Source: UBA724 sp964008075
GTDB lineage: Bacteria; Bacteroidota; Bacteroidia; Flavobacteriales; Flavobacteriaceae
Reading direction: 5' to 3'
NCBI GenBank assembly: GCA_964008075.1
Contig: CAXGAP010000029.1
Location: 1-16,871, forward strand
Length of the DNA: 16,871 nucleotides
Positions 6,052 through 12,727 of the stretch are shown here, piece after piece. Each line of letters starts with the position of its first letter. Position 1 is the stretch's first letter. A program made the translations under genes and the position numbers. The notes beneath the pieces are model-generated. The model did no database searches. It was not told the origin of the DNA and saw only the letters and a program-made list of their open reading frames with translations.

Positions 6052-8544
6052 ATGCAAAAGGATTTATATGATGGCATGATAATAAGATTGTTGACGACCA
6101 GTTTAGTGTTGTTGCTTTTCTTATTTGTAGCCCCGTCAGTTGCACAAAGCACCCCCCCTTTTTTGACACAAATTCGAAATTTAAATCCACAGCAGCAAGC
6201 TGGTTATGTAATTGAAGCTCGAAAACGAGGGTATTCTTTATTGCAGCTAGAAGGATTGGCAAAAGCTCAAGGCGCAACACTTGAAGATCTATCACTTCTT
6301 CGAAATGCTTGGGCAGAGAACGAACAAAATAGTGAAAATCAAGAAGAAGAGATTAACACGCAAGACCAAGAGTCACTTGGCTTTGGAAACGACACAGACA
6401 TGTTTATGTTTGGTGAATATGAAGAAGAATCTGATATTTTTGGAAGCGCTTTTTTCGCCAACCAAAAAATTACCGAAACACCCCAGTTTTATGTGGCAAC
6501 ACCTGTAGGATATCGCTTGGGACCATCGGATGAAATCGCCATTGATGTTTGGGGCGCCTCGGAAAATCGCTATGAACTGACCTTATCGCGGCAAGGAGTT
6601 GTTCGTATAGACAGGCTGAAACCAATGTACCTGTCTGGCTTGACAATAGCGGCAGCAGAGCGAAAAATTAGAAACGAGTTTGCTTCGATTTATACAGGTC
6701 TTTTGCCAGACGCTCCTAACGAATCGAAGGTGTATTTGGATGTAAACCTTCAAAAAGCGAGAAGTATTGTTGTAAACATCACAGGAAGTGTGGAAGCGCC
6801 TGGCACATATACAATTTCTGGATTCTCCTCTGTTTTGAACGCACTTTATGCAGCAGGAGGGCCAAGTGAAAGTGGTAGTTACCGAGACATTTCAATTATG
6901 CGCAATGGTAAGCTTGCACATACGATTGATTTATATGATTATTTTGTAAAAGGAACATACCCTTCCTTTTTTCTCAGCGATCAAGATGTCATTGTTGTTT
7001 CTCCTCATCATAATCGAATAACAGTCGACGGAGGGTTTAAGACGACAGGACGTTTTGAAACCCTGCACAAAGAAACGGTTGAAGATTTACTCTCTTATGT
7101 TGGGGGGTTTTCGTCTGAAGCGTATAAAAAAGCAGTGTACGTTGATCGTGTACTGGAACTTGAGCGTCAAATAATTAAAATTGAGCAACCATCATTCAGC
7201 TCTACACCACTTACAGATGGAGACTTTGTAGAAGCAAAAAACGTTTCGGATAGATATACAAATAAGGTAAGCGTTTCGGGAGAAGTGTATCTTCCTGGAA
7301 ATTATCCACTAAACGAATCACCAACCTTGTCTGCATTATTGAAAAGTAGCAACGGATTGACCCCGGAAGCATATCCAGAATCAGCGATTTTGTATCGATC
7401 AAAACAAGGGTATTTTAATGAAATTAAAACGATTGATCTGTCAGAAATTGCCAACAAAACCCAAGACATTCAATTACAACCGAACGACAGTTTGGTCGTC
7501 GTTTCCATGGAAAATATTAACCCTGAAAGAACGGTTGGTATTCAAGGTGTAGTAGGTGAGCCAGGAGAATATGTTTTTTTTGATGGGATGACTGCAAGAG
7601 ATTTGGTGTTGATTTCCAACGGTTTTGGTGACCGCGCTAATACAGACCAAATTGAACTGTATACTAATGTGACTGACTTGGACCAAGACAAACGTGTAAG
7701 TGCTCGCCGGTTTTCGTTTGAAGAAGCAAAAGAAGTAGAACTAAGCCCTTCCGACTTGATGGTTGTTCGCACCAAACCAGGGTTTCAACCCACAACATTC
7801 GTTACATTGGAGGGAGAGGTTTCCAAGCCAGGGACTTACCCCATAATTAACGAAAACTATACGCTTTATGATTTATATTTTGATGCAGGAGAGGCAATGT
7901 CAGGAGCAAACCTGAAAGGTGTTTCAATTGAAAGAAAAATTTCAAATCAAACCAAAAGCAATATTGAAGACACATCGCGTCTTCAAAATGCTTTGGCAGA
8001 GAACGAACAAAATAGCGAAAATCAAGAACAAGAGATCAACACGCAAAACCAAGAGCTAAGTAGCTTTGGAAACGACACAGACTTGTTTATGTCTGATCAA
8101 GAGGATATAAACATTAAAATTGGGGTTGATTTTGAAAAAATCCTTTACAGTAAAGGAAATTATACTGGCAACCTTTTGTTAAAACCAAACGATGTGATTT
8201 ACTTTCCAAAAAAAGACTTTACAGTTTCTGTATTGGGTGCTGTTCAGCGAGAGACAGCAATGCCATATGCGAGTGGAATTTCATTTAGAGATGCGGTCAT
8301 AAAATCAGGAGGGATCACACAATCAGCAAATTATAAAAACGCGTATGTGGTTTATCAAAACGGAGATGTCAAAGGAACGAAGCGCTTCTTGTTTTTTAAA
8401 ATAAGACCAAGACTTGAGCCAGGCGCAGTGGTTGTGGTTCCTGTCAAAGACGAAAAACGAGTCGTTTCAGTACAGGAAATTGTTGGTATGACATCGGCAC
8501 TTGCCTCCCTAGCACTTCTTGTAAATACAATAACCGGAAATTGA
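6052..8544 (+). CDS. Wza-type polysaccharide export protein with multiple SLBB domains
   Basis: 830-aa outer-membrane polysaccharide export protein of the long Bacteroidota type. A signal peptide ending near APSVAQS is present. There is no lipobox, unlike E. coli Wza. ATG 6076 (residue 9) is an alternative start. Order: helical N-terminal segment, acidic Gln/Asn/Glu linker (83-119), Poly_export domain from about 148 (ATPVGYRLGPSDEIAIDVWG), then SLBB-like beta-grasp repeats beginning near 241 (GSVEAPG), 324, 406 (GEVYLPG), 495 (GVVGEPG), 586 (GEVSKPG) and 724 (LGAVQRE), and a hydrophobic C-terminal helix after about 808. It should form the export channel that works with the Wzz-type partner encoded 11 bases downstream. 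Oddity: the acidic linker recurs almost unchanged at 644-680 between SLBB domains. Three bases separate it from the upstream gene. Confidence 0.93.
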   Translation: MQKDLYDGMIIRLLTTSLVLLLFLFVAPSVAQSTPPFLTQIRNLNPQQQAGYVIEARKRGYSLLQLEGLAKAQGATLEDLSLLRNAWAENEQNSENQEEEINTQDQESLGFGNDTDMFMFGEYEEESDIFGSAFFANQKITETPQFYVATPVGYRLGPSDEIAIDVWGASENRYELTLSRQGVVRIDRLKPMYLSGLTIAAAERKIRNEFASIYTGLLPDAPNESKVYLDVNLQKARSIVVNITGSVEAPGTYTISGFSSVLNALYAAGGPSESGSYRDISIMRNGKLAHTIDLYDYFVKGTYPSFFLSDQDVIVVSPHHNRITVDGGFKTTGRFETLHKETVEDLLSYVGGFSSEAYKKAVYVDRVLELERQIIKIEQPSFSSTPLTDGDFVEAKNVSDRYTNKVSVSGEVYLPGNYPLNESPTLSALLKSSNGLTPEAYPESAILYRSKQGYFNEIKTIDLSEIANKTQDIQLQPNDSLVVVSMENINPERTVGIQGVVGEPGEYVFFDGMTARDLVLISNGFGDRANTDQIELYTNVTDLDQDKRVSARRFSFEEAKEVELSPSDLMVVRTKPGFQPTTFVTLEGEVSKPGTYPIINENYTLYDLYFDAGEAMSGANLKGVSIERKISNQTKSNIEDTSRLQNALAENEQNSENQEQEINTQNQELSSFGNDTDLFMSDQEDINIKIGVDFEKILYSKGNYTGNLLLKPNDVIYFPKKDFTVSVLGAVQRETAMPYASGISFRDAVIKSGGITQSANYKNAYVVYQNGDVKGTKRFLFFKIRPRLEPGAVVVVPVKDEKRVVSVQEIVGMTSALASLALLVNTITGN
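6298..6408 (+). repeat. Intragenic repeat, copy 1
   Basis: A 37-codon segment (residues 83-119 of the exporter) that recurs at 7981-8091 in the same frame. By hand alignment 99 of 111 bases agree, with no gaps. Core shared peptide: AENEQNSENQE, then EINTQ and FGNDTD. Weaker amino-acid similarity extends a few codons upstream (LEDxSxL). This copy is in the linker before the Poly_export domain. Confidence 0.9.
7981..8091 (+). repeat. Intragenic repeat, copy 2
   Basis: Second copy of the 37-codon segment (residues 644-680), placed between the fifth and last SLBB-like domains. Compared with copy 1 it has 12 base differences by eye, giving eight amino-acid replacements and only two silent codon changes. 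The surrounding SLBB regions are not similar at this level, so this is not simply the domain repeat. Confidence 0.9.
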
Positions 8545-8555
8545 TATTTTTATAA

Positions 8556-9623
8556 ATGAATGACCACAAAGAAGATGAAATTGACTTGATTGCTCTATTA
8601 AAAACAGTTTTTGTAGCAAGGCGTTTTGTGATAAGAATTACAATTTTGTTCTCTATTCTAGGGATTGTTTTGGCTTTGGTTTCGCCTGTACGCTATACCG
8701 CATCATCCATGTTTATGCCTCAGCTTTCTGAGGGACAATCAAACTCATCTCTAGGCGGCTTGGCATCTCTTGCAGGCATAAACCTCACAGCGATTGTTGG
8801 TGGGCAAGCACAAGAAATAGCACCTTCATTATACCCTCAAATTGCCGAAAGTTCTCCTTATCGTATGTCACTGCTTGAAACCTCTGTGGGCGAAAGCCAA
8901 ATGAGCTTTCGCGACTATGTTCAAATACAAGAGGGAGAGGGATCGATTGTAGCCTTAATAAAAAAGTACACCATTGGCCTAAAAAGACTTCTGTTTTCAA
9001 GCAACAATGCAGACACCCCTAAGGATAACATTCTTTTTGATATCAGCGAAGAAGACAGAGATTTGTTTGAATTTTTAGATCAAATTTTGTCTGTTGAGGT
9101 AGATGATCAGGAAGGTCTAGTTTCTATCAGTATAGAGCTTTCCGACAGAAAGATTGCAGCACAACTTGCACAAGCGGCAACAGACTTATTACAAACTAAA
9201 ATTATTGCATTTAAAAGTCAAAGCGCTAGAAACAACTTGCAATTTATCCAAAGCCAATTTGACGCTAAACGCCAAGAGTTTGAACAAATTCAAGACTCTA
9301 TTGCGATGTTTAAAGATCAAAATCTAAACATCACGTCTTCTTTATACCAAAATCAACTCACGCGACTAGAGTCGCAATTTGCTGTGACCTCATCCGTTTT
9401 TCAGGAATTGGCAGGTCAAGTGGAGCAAGCCAAAATCCAAGTCAATAAAGACACCCCGATTTTTATGATCATTGAACCAGTGAGCATTCCCTTAAAACGC
9501 TCAAAACCTAGGCGCACAATGACGGTAATTATCTGGACCTTTTTGGGAGGTGTAATAGCGACGGGCTGGATACTTGTAAAGGCCCCAGCATTCCAAATTT
9601 TAGAAGAGCTGAAAAGCAGCTAA
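8556..9623 (+). CDS. Wzz-type chain-length determinant (polysaccharide co-polymerase)
   Basis: 355-aa inner-membrane protein of the Wzz/PCP family, which sets polysaccharide chain length and contacts the outer-membrane exporter. A short cytoplasmic N-terminus (MNDHKEDEIDLIALLK) leads into a first membrane segment at about 24-43. This is followed by PVRYTASSMFMP, typical of the Wzz domain, and LGGLASLAGINL, common in Bacteroidota members. A long periplasmic region contains a likely coiled coil around ARNNLQFIQSQFDAKRQEFE. The C-terminal end has a Pro-rich IEPVSIPLKRSKPRR stretch just before the second membrane segment (about 323-342). No tyrosine-kinase domain is fused, so any kinase is encoded elsewhere. 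It follows the exporter by 11 bases. Its TAA overlaps, on the opposite strand, the stop of the WecA-like gene. Confidence 0.92.
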   Translation: MNDHKEDEIDLIALLKTVFVARRFVIRITILFSILGIVLALVSPVRYTASSMFMPQLSEGQSNSSLGGLASLAGINLTAIVGGQAQEIAPSLYPQIAESSPYRMSLLETSVGESQMSFRDYVQIQEGEGSIVALIKKYTIGLKRLLFSSNNADTPKDNILFDISEEDRDLFEFLDQILSVEVDDQEGLVSISIELSDRKIAAQLAQAATDLLQTKIIAFKSQSARNNLQFIQSQFDAKRQEFEQIQDSIAMFKDQNLNITSSLYQNQLTRLESQFAVTSSVFQELAGQVEQAKIQVNKDTPIFMIIEPVSIPLKRSKPRRTMTVIIWTFLGGVIATGWILVKAPAFQILEELKSS

Positions 9624-9637
9624 ACAGACTTTTTTTT
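9607..9637 (+). terminator. Weak terminator-like hairpin at the end of the wzz operon
   Basis: AGCTG (9607-9611), loop AAAAG, CAGCT (9617-9621), followed after 8 bases by eight consecutive T (9630-9637). The stem is five pairs and the T-run is not adjacent, so this is marginal. It overlaps the end of both convergent genes. Confidence 0.3.
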
Positions 9638-10690
9638 ACGCACTTTTCGACGCACAAAAAAGAGCGCGATATACCAAAAAATTAGGTAGGCAAAAAATAA
9701 GATTATTGTAAGCTCATGACTAAGGCTAAAGGCAAGTTTAGAAAACAACATCAAGGTGGCAGTTAAACACGCTATGATAATCAGAGAAGCCATTATATGG
9801 TTTTTGGTGTAGTAAAGCACCAGGTGATGGATATGATTGTTGTCGGGCTTAAAAGGGCTTTTTTTGTGCCAAACCCGACTGAAAAACACACTGCCAGAAT
9901 CTAGTATAGGCACTATAAAGATACTGAGAGCAGCCACGATTATAAGGGATTTGTGAGGAACAAAAACAGATAAAATCACAGAATCAGTTGTCACAAAATA
10001 CATGGTAAATAAGTAAAAGATAAACCCTAAAAACAAGGACCCGGTATCGCCCATAAACACCTTGTTTTTTTCTGGTAAGTTGAAACGCAAAAAAGCCAGC
10101 ATACAACCAACTAGGATTACACAAAACGATAAAAACAAATAGTCGCTGATAATATAGAATATGGCCCCATAACAAACAGAAATTACTATGCCCATCATGG
10201 CTGCTAGGCCATCAATTCCATCACAAAGGTTAAAAGAATTAATCATAAATACCCCAATGAAAAAAGTGAATAAATAATCCACTCCTAGCGGCAGTTCATA
10301 AATGTTTAAAAAACCATTTAAATTGCGAACAACCAAATCGTCACCAAAAATAAAAAACGAAACAGCAACAAGCTGAAGCATAAGTTTAACAACGGGCCTA
10401 AGCTGATAAATATCATCTCTAATGCCAACATAGACAACAATTGCACCAGCACCTAAAACAAGAATTAGTCGTTTTACATCTACAAAGGGAACAAAAGCAA
10501 AAGCAACAACCAAAAGAGCAACATAAAACGACAGCCCAGTAAGCTTAGGAACAAACCGCCAATGAAGATCACGTTCACTGGGTTTTCGAAAAATCCGATA
10601 TTTTTTTACGATCTCAGACACACGCGGAATGGTAAGCCAAGTAAAAACAAACCCATAACTCAATAATACGATAAGTGTGCTAATTGTCAT
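9620..10690 (-). CDS. WecA/MraY-type polyprenyl-phosphate sugar-1-phosphate transferase
   Basis: 356-aa polytopic inner-membrane enzyme (glycosyltransferase family 4) that transfers a HexNAc-1-phosphate from UDP-sugar to undecaprenyl phosphate, the first step of O-antigen, capsule or teichoic-type glycan assembly. The start is ATG 10690; an in-frame TTG at 10720 would only add a non-conserved extension. Catalytic landmarks are in the expected order: RKPSERDLHWRFVPKLTG (35-52), the DD pair at 92-93 in GIRDDIYQL, NSFNLCDGIDGLA (151-163), FMGDTGSLFLGF (212-223), PILDSG (261-266) and the HIHH motif at 286-289. About ten or eleven hydrophobic segments are seen, with a basic C-terminal tail. HIHH favours the WecA/TagO group over MraY. 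The sugar cannot be told from sequence. The gene is convergent with wzz and divergent from the Kelch-like gene. Confidence 0.92.
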   Translation of the reverse strand: MTISTLIVLLSYGFVFTWLTIPRVSEIVKKYRIFRKPSERDLHWRFVPKLTGLSFYVALLVVAFAFVPFVDVKRLILVLGAGAIVVYVGIRDDIYQLRPVVKLMLQLVAVSFFIFGDDLVVRNLNGFLNIYELPLGVDYLFTFFIGVFMINSFNLCDGIDGLAAMMGIVISVCYGAIFYIISDYLFLSFCVILVGCMLAFLRFNLPEKNKVFMGDTGSLFLGFIFYLFTMYFVTTDSVILSVFVPHKSLIIVAALSIFIVPILDSGSVFFSRVWHKKSPFKPDNNHIHHLVLYYTKNHIMASLIIIACLTATLMLFSKLAFSLSHELTIILFFAYLIFWYIALFFVRRKVRKKKSV

Positions 10691-10694
10691 AGGG

Positions 10695-10702
10695 CAAAAA
10701 TA
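10695..10702 (-). promoter_or_regulatory. Promoter-like element for the WecA-like gene
   Basis: On the minus strand this reads TATTTTTG, a perfect TAnnTTTG element, only 4 bases before ATG 10690. A TTTG (plus-strand CAAA at 10725-10728) lies 22 bases upstream, within the spacing reported for Bacteroidota -33 elements. The mRNA would be leaderless. Confidence 0.5.
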
Positions 10703-10704
10703 CG

Positions 10705-10712
10705 TATCTTTA
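10705..10712 (+). promoter_or_regulatory. Possible promoter element for the Kelch-like gene
   Basis: TATCTTTA matches TAnnTTTG at all fixed positions but the last. A TTG at 10684-10686 lies 18 bases upstream, an acceptable spacing. The gene's ATG is 30 bases downstream. It overlaps the divergent promoter region of the WecA-like gene, so the two may compete. Confidence 0.3.
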
Positions 10713-10742
10713 CAAAGCAAAATACAAAATAGTCTTATTTTT

Positions 10743-12032
10743 ATGCGACTATTATTAGTGCTTTATACATTCCCCCTTCTCGCCCAGTCTCCTACAGCTG
10801 TAAAGGCTTGGCACAACAAAACCAACGAGTCTACTTATTGGTTTTACGAAGACAGAATCATCAAGGAGCATTTTCTAACAAAAAAAAGAGACACTTTCCT
10901 ATTAAAGCCAATACCCGAAAATTATCCTGACTATTTAGCCGTTTGGTACAGAGCAGCACTTCATCTGACTAGCAATAGAGGGGGCTTGATTTATCGAATT
11001 GAAAAAGATAAAACCATACGGATCGACCAATCCTATCAACACCAAAACCAGAACAAAGCGAGCCAGTTTGTTTATCGTGACACTCTTTTTCGCTATGGAG
11101 GATATGGCTTTTGGCGCGCAAACAACTTTTTTACTTATTTTGATGAATCTACAGCAGAATGGCAGTATTACCCTACCCAAGGATTTAGCTTCCCACCTGA
11201 AGCGTATGGGGGTTCCTGCTTTTTGTTGGGAGACAATTTTTATAGTGTGGGTGGTTTAGAGATTGACAAATTCACAGGGCTTGAGGGCGAAAGAAACAAT
11301 GAGATATGGACATTTGACTTTATCACAAGAAAGTGGACAAACCTAGGAAAAACAGCAGTAAACTTGTCTCCATATAAAATTATGCAAAAGGATAGTTTGT
11401 TTTTTTTGTTTGGCCACCCAACTGACACAGAACAAAATTTAGTGGTTGATTTAAAAAACAACAATGTTTTATTTTACAAGCAAGGGCCTATATCAGCCAA
11501 TATTAGCAAGTTTGAGCCAGCTTTTTTTAGAGCAGATTCGCTGTATTATTTCAAAAACAATCAACTCTACGGAAAAGCATTAGGAACACGTACTTTTGCT
11601 AGCCCAGAAAAAACAGAACGCCTCTACTTTGATCAAAGGACTTTGTTCTTAAATCTTACATATGCTGCCGTGCTTGCTTTTGTCATTATTGCTTTGGGCT
11701 ACCTGTGGGTGATTGTGGTTCGTATGCGCACGCCTCGTTTGGTGCGTGGAGGAATTCGCAACAAACTTGAATTTTTTCCACTCACTGAAGAGGAGGAGAT
11801 GATATTGGTACTGTTGCAATCAAAGCTGAGGGTAACAACTGATGACATCCTTCGATTGATAGGCCGAGATGACCTGAGTGATTCACAAAACAACAAAAGA
11901 AAAGTAGACGCCATAGAATCCATCAACACACTGACGAAAAAACTTGTTGGGAAAAGCATCATTAAAATCGTTAAAGACCCCAACGACAAGCGCCAGCTAA
12001 TTTATTATTTCAAACGAAACCTAATTAACTAG
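10743..12032 (+). CDS. Kelch-like periplasmic protein with one membrane segment and putative cytoplasmic winged helix
   Basis: 429-aa protein; I do not know a name for it. ATG 10743 gives a signal peptide (MRLLLVLYTFPLLAQS); the frame is open upstream to 10677 but that extension would run into the divergent gene. Residues 17-300 are rich in aromatic residues and show Kelch-type beta-propeller blades: YGGYGFW at 118-124 with a Trp at 140, and VGG at 169-171 followed by NEIWTFD...RKW...LG (about 186-202). One hydrophobic segment lies at about 303-326, followed by positively charged RMRTPRLVRGG, consistent with an outside-in orientation. The last ~90 residues start at FFPLTEEEEMILVLL and look helical, ending in a beta-rich IIKIVKDPNDKRQLIYYF, which resembles a winged helix-turn-helix. 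It could be a membrane-bound sensor and transcription regulator. It is first in a run with the outer-membrane protein, ugd and glmS. Confidence 0.72.
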   Translation: MRLLLVLYTFPLLAQSPTAVKAWHNKTNESTYWFYEDRIIKEHFLTKKRDTFLLKPIPENYPDYLAVWYRAALHLTSNRGGLIYRIEKDKTIRIDQSYQHQNQNKASQFVYRDTLFRYGGYGFWRANNFFTYFDESTAEWQYYPTQGFSFPPEAYGGSCFLLGDNFYSVGGLEIDKFTGLEGERNNEIWTFDFITRKWTNLGKTAVNLSPYKIMQKDSLFFLFGHPTDTEQNLVVDLKNNNVLFYKQGPISANISKFEPAFFRADSLYYFKNNQLYGKALGTRTFASPEKTERLYFDQRTLFLNLTYAAVLAFVIIALGYLWVIVVRMRTPRLVRGGIRNKLEFFPLTEEEEMILVLLQSKLRVTTDDILRLIGRDDLSDSQNNKRKVDAIESINTLTKKLVGKSIIKIVKDPNDKRQLIYYFKRNLIN

Positions 12033-12037
12033 ACATT

Positions 12038-12727
12038 ATGTATAATAGTCCCCAAAAAAAGAATTTTGTTCAAGTCAAAAACCTGTTGTTTTTGCTGCTA
12101 TTAAGTTCACCACTAATTGCCCAAACCGAGGGAAAAGTCAACCTAGCAACAATTCCATTATTAATTCCAAATTTCGGACTTGAAGTTCCTTTGGGCGAAA
12201 AACAATCGTTTCAACTTGATGTACTTGGATCGTTTTGGGACGAACAACCACTTCTTGATGAAACCCCGTTTCATGTAAACCAAGTGTTTTTAGAATATCG
12301 GTGGTATCGTAAAGAAGACATCCAAAATTGGTTTATTGGCCCACATGTTGGTTTTGGAATGTTTACCCTTCAAAAGCCTCGTTTCGCTGTTTTTTATGAT
12401 CATTGGGTAGAAAAAGAAGGTGCAGAAAAACGGCTTAATATTCCAGATGATGAATATCTTTCTGGTCGTGCGGCGTTTTATGGGTTAACAATTGGATATA
12501 AAAAACGATTGAACAAGGAATTTGCTTTAGAGTTCTTCATTGGAGCAGGACTAACACAGTCATGGTACAAAGGCTACAAAGGCCTTCGGCGGATTGATTT
12601 AGACAGTATAGATGAAACGGTTTATCGCCCATTCAATGGATCAGGAGAAGTTGTTGCTTATCGTGGAGGGCTGATGCTCACCTATAAAATCCCTATTTTT
12701 GCAAGCAAAACCAATAGCGATGAATAA
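12038..12727 (+). CDS. Outer-membrane beta-barrel-like protein, probably DUF3575 family
   Basis: 229-aa exported protein. A basic N-terminus (SPQKKNFVQVK) and hydrophobic LLFLLLLSSPLIAQ make a signal peptide. The mature part alternates short hydrophobic strands with turns: NLATIPLLIPNFGLEVPLG, SFQLDVLGSFW, VFLEYRWY, WFIGPHVGFGMF, AAFYGLTIGYKKRL, FALEFFIGAGLTQSWY and YRGGLMLTYKI. This is what a small eight-strand outer-membrane barrel looks like and fits the DUF3575 pattern. Function unknown. It starts five bases after the Kelch-like gene and its end overlaps the ugd start by eight bases, so the three genes are almost certainly one transcript. An outer-membrane partner for the preceding membrane protein is a plausible inference. 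Confidence 0.75.
   Translation: MYNSPQKKNFVQVKNLLFLLLLSSPLIAQTEGKVNLATIPLLIPNFGLEVPLGEKQSFQLDVLGSFWDEQPLLDETPFHVNQVFLEYRWYRKEDIQNWFIGPHVGFGMFTLQKPRFAVFYDHWVEKEGAEKRLNIPDDEYLSGRAAFYGLTIGYKKRLNKEFALEFFIGAGLTQSWYKGYKGLRRIDLDSIDETVYRPFNGSGEVVAYRGGLMLTYKIPIFASKTNSDE

Noticed and set aside
6241..8544. Frameshift or gene fusion as an explanation of the long exporter
   Set aside because: The frame is open throughout, the SLBB domains are in the usual order, and a length near 800 aa is usual for Bacteroidota members of this family.
10677..10742. Upstream in-frame extension of the Kelch-like gene
   Set aside because: Would overlap the divergent gene's start and hide the signal peptide that begins at ATG 10743.
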